Notes: a model not told the origin generated them from the letters alone. Positions 1 to 7,515 are shown, counted from the stretch's first letter. The stretch: DNA of 11,166 nucleotides from Clostridiaceae bacterium (GCA_016281115.1 JAEEHZ010000146.1:1-11166), one strand, 5' to 3'. Translations and numbers: made by a program.

Positions 1-28
1 AAAAAAACAACACATTAATTTTGATTAA

Positions 29-631
29 AGTGTGGGTATCAAAAAAGCATCAAACAGAGAAAAACTTGAAGAAGCTCTGGAGCTTGCTTTTGAGTTTTCG
101 CTCAAGGTGCTTTGCGAAAGAGCAATAGTTAATTTAAAAGAGATAAACTGCGCTGTTTTGGGCGACGGGGAAGAAGCCTTGGCAAGCGAATGTGAAGAGC
201 CGATAACAGGCGACGAAATATTAAGCTACAAAGACAAATATATGGATAATGGCTCTAAGGGTATGAGCGGCTTAAAGCGCCGTATGCCTGCCGACATCAC
301 AAATGAGCAGCGCGAGTGCGTGCGTGATATGGCAGTAAAGGCGTTTAAGTGCTTGGGCTGCAGCGGTGTTGCGAGAATAGACTTTATGATGGACACCGAA
401 ACAAAACAAATATTTATTAACGAGATAAACACGATACCCGGCTCATTATCGTTCTATTTGTGGGAGCCGCTGGGTATAAAATATGATGAACTTTTAGACA
501 GGCTTGTATCTTTGGCGCTCAAAAGAGAAAGAGAACGTGCGGCACTTCATTTCAGCTTTGAAACAAATGTTTTGTCGGGTGTAACGCTTGGCGGAGCAAA
601 AGGCGTCAAGGGCGGAAAGCTTGGCGGATAA
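29..631 (+). CDS. ddl: D-alanine-D-alanine ligase, C-terminal part (5' end missing or broken)
   Basis: This is the C-terminal ATP-grasp half of D-Ala-D-Ala ligase, which joins two D-alanines with ATP for the peptidoglycan stem peptide in the cytoplasm. Seen: the frame opens with S-V-G-I-K-K, matching the family's GSSVGI loop, then an ARIDF motif and the metal/substrate loop NEINTIPGS followed by LWEPLGI. The GTG at 32 is really the Val of that loop, so it is not a natural start. About 200 residues remain of the usual 340-370. Directly upstream (26-28) is an in-frame TAA, and neither of the other frames in bases 1-28 encodes the expected LGSS. The gene is therefore either a true 5' truncation or cut by a contig or assembly edge. 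The fragment lacks the N-terminal domain and the first part of the ATP-grasp fold, so it should be inactive alone. The next gene starts 12 nt after its stop. Confidence 0.85.
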   Translation, partial: SVGIKKASNREKLEEALELAFEFSLKVLCERAIVNLKEINCAVLGDGEEALASECEEPITGDEILSYKDKYMDNGSKGMSGLKRRMPADITNEQRECVRDMAVKAFKCLGCSGVARIDFMMDTETKQIFINEINTIPGSLSFYLWEPLGIKYDELLDRLVSLALKRERERAALHFSFETNVLSGVTLGGAKGVKGGKLGG

Positions 632-643
632 CGGGAATAAATT

Positions 644-1360
644 ATGGAAAAGCTTTGCTCAAAGATAAGAGCCGCCATAGATAAATACTCCATGATAGAT
701 GAAGGCGATACGGTGGCGGTAGGCATTTCCGGCGGAAAAGACTCACTTGTGCTTTTGGAGTGTTTGTGCAGGATAAGACAGTATTACCCTAAAAAATTCA
801 CTCTGAAAGCCATAACCTGCGACCCGTGTTTCGGCGGAAAAGAAACGGACTTAAACGAGATCGGGCATTTGTGCGAAAGATGGGGCGTAGAGTATATAAT
901 TTGCCGGACAAGCCTCGCAAAAATAATATTTGAGGAACGAAAAGAGAAAAATCCCTGTTCGCTTTGCGCCAAAATGCGTAGAGGTATATTACATAAGGCG
1001 GCGAAAGAAAATGGGTGTAACAAAATTGCTTTGGGGCATCATTTTAACGACGCTGTGCAGACGTTTGTAATGAATTTGTTCGACTGCGGGAATATAAGCT
1101 GCTTTTCGCCTAAAAGCTATTTGTCAAACAGAGAGCTTTGGCTTATAAGACCGATGATATTTTGTGAAGAAAACGAGATAGTAAGAGCAGCGAATAAGTA
1201 TAAGCTTCCCGTTGTGAAAAGTGAATGTCCTGCTGATGGCAATACGGAAAGAAAAGCCGTTGACACACTTATAAAAGAGCTTAAAGTAAAATATCCCGAC
1301 ATTGAAGCGAAAATAATGGGAGCAATGCAAAGGGGCAACATAAGCGGCTGGGGACTGTAA
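644..1360 (+). CDS. TtcA-family PP-loop ATPase (tRNA 2-thiocytidine synthesis-like)
   Basis: A 238-residue cytoplasmic ATP pyrophosphatase of the TtcA/TilS superfamily. Family members adenylate a tRNA base, and TtcA then thiolates cytidine-32 using an Fe-S cluster. Seen: the PP-loop SGGKDS at residues 29-34, a PCSLC motif with Cys105 and Cys108 as in the TtcA cluster site, GHHFNDAVQTF from residue 131, and a C-terminal CPADGNTER stretch typical of the family. At 238 residues it is shorter than E. coli TtcA (about 310) and resembles the short clostridial TtcA-like proteins. Its exact tRNA substrate is therefore an inference, and no gene symbol is given. The start at 644 has only a weak GGGA ribosome site and lies 12 nt after the ligase stop, so translation is probably coupled to that gene. 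Confidence 0.85.
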   Translation: MEKLCSKIRAAIDKYSMIDEGDTVAVGISGGKDSLVLLECLCRIRQYYPKKFTLKAITCDPCFGGKETDLNEIGHLCERWGVEYIICRTSLAKIIFEERKEKNPCSLCAKMRRGILHKAAKENGCNKIALGHHFNDAVQTFVMNLFDCGNISCFSPKSYLSNRELWLIRPMIFCEENEIVRAANKYKLPVVKSECPADGNTERKAVDTLIKELKVKYPDIEAKIMGAMQRGNISGWGL

Positions 1361-1395
1361 AGATACCGAAAATTTGAGAGAGGAGGAATTGCACC

Positions 1396-1938
1396 GTGTT
1401 TAACACCATTAAAGACATAGATGAATATATAATAGAGTCTATGCCGAAGATTCATAAACCGTGGCTTATAAAAATAATGCGGTTTTTTACAATGCTCGGC
1501 AACCAGGGCAAGGTGTGGTTTGCACTGTGTATTCCTCTGCTTATAATAAAATCGACAAGATTTACGGGCATTACCGTTTTGCTTGCTATGCTTATCACCT
1601 GCATTACGGGGGAAGGCATAATCAAACACCTTGTGTGCAGGATACGCCCATGCAGCAATATAGAAGAGGACAGGCACGTTGTAAAAAAGCCGATGACGAT
1701 CTACAGCTTTCCTTCGGGACATTCGGCGTCGTCATTTACGGTGTTTACGGTGCTGGCTTTTAAAATGTGGCCGCTTGCGATACCCGTGCTTTTTATGGGG
1801 CTATGTATCGCGTTTTCGAGAGTATATTTGCTTGTGCATTATTTAACAGATGTGGTCGTAGGTATTGTTCTCGGAGTTATGTGCGGAGTTTTATCGGTGC
1901 AGATAATGCAGTATATAGCGCTGCACTTTTTCGGTTGA
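1396..1938 (+). CDS. PAP2-superfamily membrane phosphatase (undecaprenyl-PP phosphatase-like)
   Basis: A 180-residue polytopic membrane phosphatase of the PAP2 family, which removes phosphate from lipid pyrophosphates such as undecaprenyl-PP on the outer face of the membrane. All three catalytic signatures are present: K77 followed by R84-P85 (KHLVCRIRP), PSGH at 106-109, and S141-R142 with H148 and D152 (SRVYLLVHYLTD). Hydrophobic segments flank these motifs. The GTG start at 1396 is chosen because AGGAGGA sits at 1380-1386 with a normal spacing, and because the family's N-terminal amphipathic segment follows. Nearby envelope genes (ligase fragment, asnB, ftsZ) fit lipid carrier recycling for the cell wall. 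A role on other lipid phosphates cannot be excluded from sequence alone. Confidence 0.88.
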   Translation: MFNTIKDIDEYIIESMPKIHKPWLIKIMRFFTMLGNQGKVWFALCIPLLIIKSTRFTGITVLLAMLITCITGEGIIKHLVCRIRPCSNIEEDRHVVKKPMTIYSFPSGHSASSFTVFTVLAFKMWPLAIPVLFMGLCIAFSRVYLLVHYLTDVVVGIVLGVMCGVLSVQIMQYIALHFFG

Positions 1939-1962
1939 TTAAAGATAGAATTATAATATATA

Positions 1963-1998
1963 GGGGAGGAGAGCGCACAGGCATAAAGGCCTTGGCGC
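1963..1998 (+). promoter_or_regulatory. asnB leader: distant Shine-Dalgarno followed by a hairpin
   Basis: GGGGAGGAG at 1963-1971 is the only good ribosome site for asnB, but it lies about 40 nt before the ATG at 2012. Between them, 1973-1982 can pair with 1989-1998: GCGC with GCGC, a 2x2 internal loop, then AGGC with GCCT, closing a 6-nt loop. If folded, the hairpin shortens the effective distance from AGGAG to the start to about 15 nt. The pairing is read directly from the sequence; a role in translation is inference. A TATAAT at 1952-1957 has no -35 partner at normal spacing. Confidence 0.4.
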
Positions 1999-2011
1999 AA
2001 CGGTAAAAGTT

Positions 2012-3850
2012 ATGTGCGGTATTTGCGGTTTTACGGGAGATATTATAGACCGTGACGCGGTCTTGAAAAATATGACCGACGTTATCACTCACAGAGGACC
2101 TGACAGTGAGGGCTTTTTCAGTGATGACAAAATCAATATGGGCTTCAGAAGATTGAGCATTATCGACCTTGACGCGGGACATCAGCCGATTTACAACGAG
2201 GACAGGTCTCTTGTGCTTACCTTTAACGGAGAGATATATAATTACAAAGATCTGCGCCGTGAGCTTATAGAGCTCGGACACAGCTTTTATACGGAAAGCG
2301 ACAGCGAAGTCCTCGTTCACGGATTTGAGCAGTGGGGACCGGATATGCTCAATAAGCTCAGGGGTATGTTCGGATTTGCGATATATAACAGTCACGACGG
2401 CTCTGTGTTTATCGCGAGAGACTTTTTCGGAATCAAGCCGATGCATTACACTCTCTGCAACGGACATTTTGTGTATGCCTCGGAAATAAAAAGCATATTG
2501 AAGTTCCCCGAGTATAAAAAAGAGTTTAACGAGTCTATGCTCGACAAATATTTGTCGTTCCAGTATGCCGTTCCGCCAGAGACGTTCTTTAAGGACGTTT
2601 ATTGTCTGCTCCCGGGTCATTATATGATCTACAAAGACGGCAAAATAGATATTACAAGATATTTTGAGGCGCGCTTTAACCCCGATAATAATATGACGGA
2701 AGAGGAAGCGGTAGATAAGATAGAAAAAGTATTTGAAAACAGCGTTAACGCCCACAAAATAAGCGATGTTGAAGTTGGATGCTTTTTATCAAGCGGTGTG
2801 GACTCAAGCTATGTTTCAACGTATTTTGCAGACCAAAAGACATTTACCGTAGGCTTTGATTTCGGAGAGAAATATAATGAGATAAGCTGGGCACAGGATC
2901 TTTCAAAAGAAATAGGCGTAGACCACAAATTTAAGCTGATAGACTCCGAAGAATTCTGGGGCAGCGTGGAAAAAGTCCAGTATCATATGGATCAGCCTTT
3001 GGCAGACCCTTCGTGTATTGCTTTGTACTTTGTTTCAAAGCTTGCGTCCGAGTATGTTAAGGTTGTGCTTTCAGGTGAGGGTGCAGATGAGCTTTTCGGC
3101 GGATATACTATCTATAACGAACCTCACGTTTTCAAAACATATCAAAAAATATTGCCTTATAAACTTAGAATGTGGCTTTATAAAATGGCAAAGAAAATGC
3201 CTAATATAAAGGGCAGAGGCTTTATTATGCGCGGAGCCAGACCCACCGAAGAAAAATTTATAGGCAACGCATTCATGTATGATGATGAGCAGAAAAAGTC
3301 AATTCTAAAAAACCCCGCAATTGTAACAAAGCCTCAGGATTACTGCCAAAGATACTATGCTCGTGTAAAGGATTATGACGACGAGACCAAAATGCAGTAT
3401 CTCGATATAAATTTGTGGATGGTAGGCGACATTCTGCTGAAAGCCGACAGGATGAGCATGGCGAACTCGCTGGAACTGAGAGTACCGTTCCTTGATAAAG
3501 AAGTGTTTAAAGTTGCATCTACAATTCCCACACGCCTGCGTGTAAATAAGAAAAACACAAAATACGCCATGCGTATGGCGGCTATGCGTCACTTGCCCGA
3601 GCGTACGGCGCAAAAGGAAAAATTGGGTTTCCCTGTGCCTACAAGAGTGTGGCTGAGAGATGAAAAGTATTACAATGTTGTAAAAGCGAAATTTGAGGGC
3701 GAAACAGCGCGTAAATTTTTCAAAACAGATAAGCTTATCGAGTTTTTAGATGAACATTACAGCGGAAAAGAGGATAACAGCCGCAAGGTTTGGACAGTTT
3801 ATGTGTTCCTTGTGTGGTATGATCTGTATTTTGGTGACAATAAAATTTAA
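2012..3850 (+). CDS. asnB: Asparagine synthetase (glutamine-hydrolysing), AsnB type
   Basis: A 612-residue two-domain amidotransferase. Its N-terminal Ntn glutaminase domain (about 1-200) releases ammonia from glutamine, and its C-terminal synthetase domain activates a carboxylate with ATP, normally aspartate to asparagine. Seen: Cys2, the catalytic nucleophile exposed after Met removal (MCGICGF); HRGPDSEG; FNGEIYNY at 71-78; the PP-loop SSGVDSS at 260-266; and SGEGADELFGGY at 354-365. Length is normal for AsnB. Cys2 fixes the ATG at 2012 as the start despite the lack of a close Shine-Dalgarno. The gene lies 73 nt after the PAP2 gene and 13 nt before the membrane protein gene. Homologues in Bacillus (AsnB) and Corynebacterium (LtsA) amidate meso-diaminopimelate in peptidoglycan. 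The envelope neighbours make that alternative substrate worth considering, but sequence motifs alone do not separate the two. Confidence 0.95.
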   Translation: MCGICGFTGDIIDRDAVLKNMTDVITHRGPDSEGFFSDDKINMGFRRLSIIDLDAGHQPIYNEDRSLVLTFNGEIYNYKDLRRELIELGHSFYTESDSEVLVHGFEQWGPDMLNKLRGMFGFAIYNSHDGSVFIARDFFGIKPMHYTLCNGHFVYASEIKSILKFPEYKKEFNESMLDKYLSFQYAVPPETFFKDVYCLLPGHYMIYKDGKIDITRYFEARFNPDNNMTEEEAVDKIEKVFENSVNAHKISDVEVGCFLSSGVDSSYVSTYFADQKTFTVGFDFGEKYNEISWAQDLSKEIGVDHKFKLIDSEEFWGSVEKVQYHMDQPLADPSCIALYFVSKLASEYVKVVLSGEGADELFGGYTIYNEPHVFKTYQKILPYKLRMWLYKMAKKMPNIKGRGFIMRGARPTEEKFIGNAFMYDDEQKKSILKNPAIVTKPQDYCQRYYARVKDYDDETKMQYLDINLWMVGDILLKADRMSMANSLELRVPFLDKEVFKVASTIPTRLRVNKKNTKYAMRMAAMRHLPERTAQKEKLGFPVPTRVWLRDEKYYNVVKAKFEGETARKFFKTDKLIEFLDEHYSGKEDNSRKVWTVYVFLVWYDLYFGDNKI

Positions 3851-3863
3851 GGAATTTTGATTT

Positions 3864-5789
3864 ATGAGTATCTTAAAGAAAATATTTAGAAGTAAAATTT
3901 TCTTGTCATTTGCTGTTTCCGGACTGATATTTGGAATATGTATGATAATTGGTCCGCAAAAAGACGTTATCTCCGACGACAATGCAATTTCAATAATGAT
4001 TTCAAGAGATAATTACGCTTTTATTCCGTATGTAAATTACATATTAACAAGTTTTTTAGTATGGTTAAATGGTGTATTTCCTACATTTAATACATTTGTT
4101 CTTTATCAGGTATTACTTTCGTGGATTTCTTTATTTGCCATTTCTTATGTTGTCATTGATAGGTTTGAAATTAAATTAGCTCTGCTCATTAACTTATTTA
4201 TTAACATAATAACGGCTCCGTTCGTGTATGTATTTTTTCAATACACGCAAACCGCTTTTTTGGCGTGTGCCGCAGGAGGCCTATTAATTATACATGCTTT
4301 ACTCAAAAGAACCGGAGCAAAAAGAATACCTTTGCTTGTTTTTTCTTTTTTTTTGATGATGTCGGGAACAATGTTGAGGAAAGAGTGCTTTTTGCCCATG
4401 CTTGTCATGTCATGTTGCTATATATGCGTGAGTGCAGTTGTTCATATAAAAAACAGAAGTGATATAAAAGACTTATTTTCACATCACAATATGATTAAGC
4501 TTACTTCATTTTTAAGTGTTATTCTTGTTATGCTTGTTTCATATAATTTGCTGAATGTCTATACACAAACTATGAATAACCAAACTGAAGAAATGCGGGA
4601 ATACACGGAATATAATGAGTTAAGAACATCTCTGAATGATTATTCATATCCGGGATATGAACAAAACAAAGAATTCTATGACAATCTTGGCATTAATGAA
4701 GAGGACCTGGATTTATATTGCAAAAAATGGTTTCAAGACTGTGACGGAGTATTCGATACCCAAACAATGGAGAAGATCGAGAGCTTAAAGCAAAGTTCTA
4801 AAATGGATTCGTCTATACCGGGCTTTCTTGATATAGTAAACCATGTATCACAAAAGTTCGGTGTTTGGTTTATTCCTTCTGCTCTTTTAATAATTACTGT
4901 TTTCGGAATACTTCTTTTCATTATATATTTTAAACTGGCTAAAAAATATCCTTTTAAAACATGCGTTATATCTTTAGTGCTGATAAGTGCGCTATCGCTA
5001 TTATTTGGGGTTAAAGAATATATAATTAATTATTACCTTCCGATCACGTTTGTATTTTTGATACCAATTACTGTATTTGTATTACAGTCTTGTTTTTCAA
5101 AGAGCAAAAAATGGCTTATTCCGGTATCGATGTTTGCGGTTTATATTTTGATGAGAGTTTATCTTATTTCTTCCGGAAGATGCAATTTCAGAAGCCTTTT
5201 TGGAATGATAATATTTACTATTATTGCTTCTGTTTATTCAATAGATTCAGATTTGATAAAGAATATTTCAGATAGGTTTGCAAATTCAAAAAAGATTATG
5301 AAAATATTCAAGTGTGTTTTTATTGCTCCGTTTGTTATTATGATCTTATTTGTAGCGGACACAACGCTTAATTATTACAACACATTTTACAAACAGGATT
5401 CCAATACTAAATTTGAAAAGTACTTAAATGAAAATAAAGACAATTTGTATATTTGCGACAGTGGCGTTGTATCTGATTGTGTATTTCGCCCTTTAAAATC
5501 ATACAGTGCTATGCCTGATAATTATACTTCACTCGGAGGTTGGACATCAAAATCGCCCTATAAGAAAGATATGTTAAAAAAATACGGTGTTAACAGATTT
5601 ATGCAAGACACGATTGATAATCAAAGAGTGTTATACGCTTTTAAGAGCGATGAGGAAACAATAAAGTTTAGGCAGGATTATTTTAACCGACATTATGCGG
5701 ATGAAGGGGAAGAGATAGTATACAATTTGATTGATGAGGTGGACGGATATAGAATCTATAGCCTAATTACCGTTAAAGAACAAGATTGA
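3864..5789 (+). CDS. Large polytopic membrane protein, GT-C-like topology, function unknown
   Basis: A 641-residue integral membrane protein that I do not recognise as a named family. Seen: about a dozen or more hydrophobic segments, the first at 12-30. A SDD acidic pair (Asp38, Asp39) lies in the first loop, at the place where GT-C glycosyltransferases carry their catalytic acid. There is a large hydrophilic loop at about 234-335, a second membrane block at about 334-460, a last segment near 484-500, and a hydrophilic C-terminal domain at about 505-641. SSGRCNFRS near 436-444 lies in a loop between membrane segments. This layout fits lipid-linked-sugar glycosyltransferases or O-antigen-polymerase-like proteins of the cell envelope; that is inference. 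AAGGAA at 3850-3855 supports the ATG, 13 nt after asnB, so the two are probably co-transcribed. The coding sequence is visibly more AT-rich than asnB and ftsZ, which suggests separate ancestry or weak constraint. Confidence 0.75.
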   Translation: MSILKKIFRSKIFLSFAVSGLIFGICMIIGPQKDVISDDNAISIMISRDNYAFIPYVNYILTSFLVWLNGVFPTFNTFVLYQVLLSWISLFAISYVVIDRFEIKLALLINLFINIITAPFVYVFFQYTQTAFLACAAGGLLIIHALLKRTGAKRIPLLVFSFFLMMSGTMLRKECFLPMLVMSCCYICVSAVVHIKNRSDIKDLFSHHNMIKLTSFLSVILVMLVSYNLLNVYTQTMNNQTEEMREYTEYNELRTSLNDYSYPGYEQNKEFYDNLGINEEDLDLYCKKWFQDCDGVFDTQTMEKIESLKQSSKMDSSIPGFLDIVNHVSQKFGVWFIPSALLIITVFGILLFIIYFKLAKKYPFKTCVISLVLISALSLLFGVKEYIINYYLPITFVFLIPITVFVLQSCFSKSKKWLIPVSMFAVYILMRVYLISSGRCNFRSLFGMIIFTIIASVYSIDSDLIKNISDRFANSKKIMKIFKCVFIAPFVIMILFVADTTLNYYNTFYKQDSNTKFEKYLNENKDNLYICDSGVVSDCVFRPLKSYSAMPDNYTSLGGWTSKSPYKKDMLKKYGVNRFMQDTIDNQRVLYAFKSDEETIKFRQDYFNRHYADEGEEIVYNLIDEVDGYRIYSLITVKEQD

Positions 5790-5826
5790 AAAAGTTACAA
5801 AATTATTACTAAATTTTAATTTGCTA

Positions 5827-5853
5827 TTGAAATTTGGAAATAACTGTGATAAT
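5827..5853 (+). promoter_or_regulatory. Candidate SigA promoter of ftsZ
   Basis: TTGAAA at 5827-5832 and GATAAT at 5848-5853 are separated by 15 bp. The -10 carries an extended TG dinucleotide (5845-5846), which can compensate for the short spacer. The implied start near 5860 gives an untranslated leader of roughly 78 nt. The 148-nt gap between the membrane protein gene and ftsZ holds no clear terminator, so read-through from upstream is also possible. Confidence 0.5.
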
Positions 5854-5937
5854 ATATCCCATAGACTTTGGCGAAAAATATGTGCTGATTCGTGAAGAAT
5901 AATATGAAGGAATAATAAATATCAGGAGGAATAAAAA

Positions 5938-7050
5938 ATGCCGTTAAAATTAGCAAATGAGATTGGCGAAATACGCAGAGTTATTAAGGTTATTGGTATA
6001 GGCGGCGGCGGCGGAAACGCCGTAAACAGAATGGTTGACGAGAGCGTTTCTTGTGTGGAATTTATAGTACTTAATACCGATGACCATGTTTTACAATTTT
6101 CTAAGGCAAATACCAAAATTCAAATAGGAGCTAAGATCACACACGGACAGGGTGCAGGCTCAAAGCCCGAGATAGGCAGAGAAGCCGCACAGGAAAGTGA
6201 AGAAGAGATAACAAACCTTCTCCGTGATACCGATATGGTGTTTATAACGGCAGGTATGGGCGGCGGCACAGGCACAGGCGCGGCTCCTGTTGTTGCCAAA
6301 ATAGCAAAAGAACTCGGTGTTTTAACCGTTGCAATAGTTACAAAGCCCTTCAATTTTGAGGGTAAGAACCGTATGGCCCAGGCTGAGGCGGGAATTACCG
6401 AACTCAGCAAATATGTTGATTCGCTTATAGTAGTACCTAACGAGAGACTTAAAAACGTAAGCACGGAGAGAATTACCCTTAAAAACGCTTTCTCCATCGC
6501 CGACGACGTTTTAAGACAGGGCGTTCAGAGTATATCCGATCTTATTCTTGTTCCCGGTTATATCAACCTTGACTTTGCAGATGTTACAACAATTATGAAA
6601 GACGCAGGCTATGCTCATATGGGTGTTGGCTTTGCAGAAGGTAAAGATAAAGCAACAAAGGCTGCAGATATGGCTGTTTCCAGCCCGCTTCTCGAAACAG
6701 AAATAGACGGCGCAGCCGGAATTATCATAAACATTACCGCATCACCCGATATCGGTCTTGACGAGGTAGATACTGCCGCGACATATATAAGTGACAAGGC
6801 GTCTGAAGACGCAAAGGTTATTTGGGGCGTTGTTTTCGATGACAACATGGAAGACGCTCTCAAGATCACTGTTATAGCTACAGGCTCGCTTAAAGGCACA
6901 AAGGCCGCAGACGACGTTGTAAAATTTGCACATGCAGTTGACGTTGAGAATACAAGCGTTAACAAAGCGGTGGAAGATATGAAACAAGGTTCCGACGACG
7001 AAGACGATACTTTCCGCGATATAATGGACATACTTAACTCTAATAAATAA
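5938..7050 (+). CDS. ftsZ: Cell division protein FtsZ
   Basis: A 370-residue tubulin-like GTPase that polymerises into the cytoplasmic Z ring and recruits the division machinery. Seen: the N-terminal nucleotide loop VIGIGGGGG followed by NAVNRM, the tubulin signature GMGGGTGTG at 106-114, and the T7 synergy loop NLDFAD at 210-215 that completes the neighbour's active site. The start has AGGAGGA at 5922-5928 with normal spacing. Two departures are visible. The usual GGGGNN of the first loop reads GGGGGN. The tail after the globular core is very short and acidic (GSDDEDD) and ends DTFRDIMDILNSNK, without the usual linker and D/E-I-P-x-F-L-R-type end that binds FtsA/SepF. ftsZ stands without ftsA or other dcw genes in this window and is followed by rpsT, which has its own promoter. 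Confidence 0.97.
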   Translation: MPLKLANEIGEIRRVIKVIGIGGGGGNAVNRMVDESVSCVEFIVLNTDDHVLQFSKANTKIQIGAKITHGQGAGSKPEIGREAAQESEEEITNLLRDTDMVFITAGMGGGTGTGAAPVVAKIAKELGVLTVAIVTKPFNFEGKNRMAQAEAGITELSKYVDSLIVVPNERLKNVSTERITLKNAFSIADDVLRQGVQSISDLILVPGYINLDFADVTTIMKDAGYAHMGVGFAEGKDKATKAADMAVSSPLLETEIDGAAGIIINITASPDIGLDEVDTAATYISDKASEDAKVIWGVVFDDNMEDALKITVIATGSLKGTKAADDVVKFAHAVDVENTSVNKAVEDMKQGSDDEDDTFRDIMDILNSNK

Positions 7051-7083
7051 AAAAAGATATCTTGTAAAATTTGATAAAAGGTA

Positions 7084-7113
7084 TTGACAATATGTAGTGT
7101 ATGGTGGTATAAT
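7084..7113 (+). promoter_or_regulatory. Near-consensus SigA promoter of rpsT
   Basis: A perfect TTGACA at 7084-7089 and a perfect TATAAT at 7108-7113 are separated by 18 bp, with TG at 7105-7106 making an extended -10. It lies between the ftsZ stop and the rpsT ribosome site and implies transcription from about 7120. This is the strongest promoter in the window, as expected for a ribosomal protein gene. Confidence 0.9.
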
Positions 7114-7150
7114 CACTAAACGTGAGTTATGCGAAAAGGAGGTAAGACAA

Positions 7151-7411
7151 GTGCCGAATATTAAATCAGCAAAAAAACGTGTTAAGGTTATAGCTGTTAA
7201 AACCGCTAAAAACAAAGCAGCCAAGTCAGCTTTGAAAACATCTGTTAAAAAGGCAAATGTTGCTATAAGCGAGGCGTCTGTTAACAAAGAAGCAGCTGTA
7301 AGAGAAGCAATAAAAACTATAGATAAGGCGGCTGCAAAGGGCATTATTCATAAGAATAAGGCTGCAAGAAACAAGTCAGCTCTGGTTCGCAAGCTTAACG
7401 CTGCCGGTTAA
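7151..7411 (+). CDS. rpsT: 30S ribosomal protein S20
   Basis: An 86-residue basic helical protein that binds 16S rRNA early in small-subunit assembly. Seen: the typical MPNIKSAKKRV start, runs of Lys/Ala, and the conserved C-terminal block HKNKAARNKS. Length matches the family (about 87). The GTG at 7151 is preferred over an upstream in-frame start near 7097 because AAGGAGGT at 7136-7143 lies 7 nt before it, S20 proteins begin at this point, and the upstream stretch overlaps the promoter. Expression is from its own strong promoter, with an intrinsic terminator 20 nt downstream. It is therefore a monocistronic unit. Confidence 0.96.
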   Translation: MPNIKSAKKRVKVIAVKTAKNKAAKSALKTSVKKANVAISEASVNKEAAVREAIKTIDKAAAKGIIHKNKAARNKSALVRKLNAAG

Positions 7412-7430
7412 TTTTTATTCAGCTTACAAG

Positions 7431-7462
7431 AGTCCCCGTTCTTGATCGGACGGGACTTTTTT
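7431..7462 (+). terminator. Intrinsic terminator of rpsT
   Basis: AGTCCCCGT (7431-7439) pairs with ACGGGACT (7450-7457) with one bulged C, followed by a run of six T (7457-7462). It begins 20 nt after the rpsT stop. Confidence 0.88.
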
Positions 7463-7497
7463 GTGTGACCCCAGAATATCAAAAAATTTTAAAAAAT

Positions 7498-7515
7498 ACT
7501 TGCTTTTTTGCAAGT
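7498..7515. repeat. Perfect 6-bp inverted repeat over the rpmB -35
   Basis: ACTTGC and GCAAGT flank a T6 spacer and overlap the -35 hexamer of the rpmB promoter. Its position would suit an operator. It may equally be chance in AT-rich DNA, since the arms are short. Confidence 0.35.

Noticed and set aside
1117..1722. Long minus-strand open frame opposite the TtcA-like and PAP2 genes
   Set aside because: It overlaps two genes with complete family motifs, has no ribosome site or recognisable motif, and its composition is that of a shadow frame.
1935..1957. TTGATT plus TATAAT as an asnB promoter
   Set aside because: The spacer is only 11 bp, and no better -35 is found at 16-18 bp from the TATAAT.
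1877..2755. 292-codon minus-strand open frame opposite asnB
   Set aside because: It is antisense to conserved asnB glutaminase codons and carries no domain signal.
5790..5825. AT-rich inverted repeats as a terminator after the membrane protein gene
   Set aside because: Pairing is short, only A-T, and no T-run follows a stable stem.
5895..5918. Near-duplicate GAAGAATAATA / GAAGGAATAATA in the ftsZ leader
   Set aside because: This is a very short, low-complexity repeat in an AT-rich leader, with no support for function.
6120..7344. Several minus-strand open frames opposite ftsZ and rpsT
   Set aside because: They mirror the GC-richer codons of ftsZ and rpsT. Low-complexity Ser/Ala/Val products are typical of antisense shadows.
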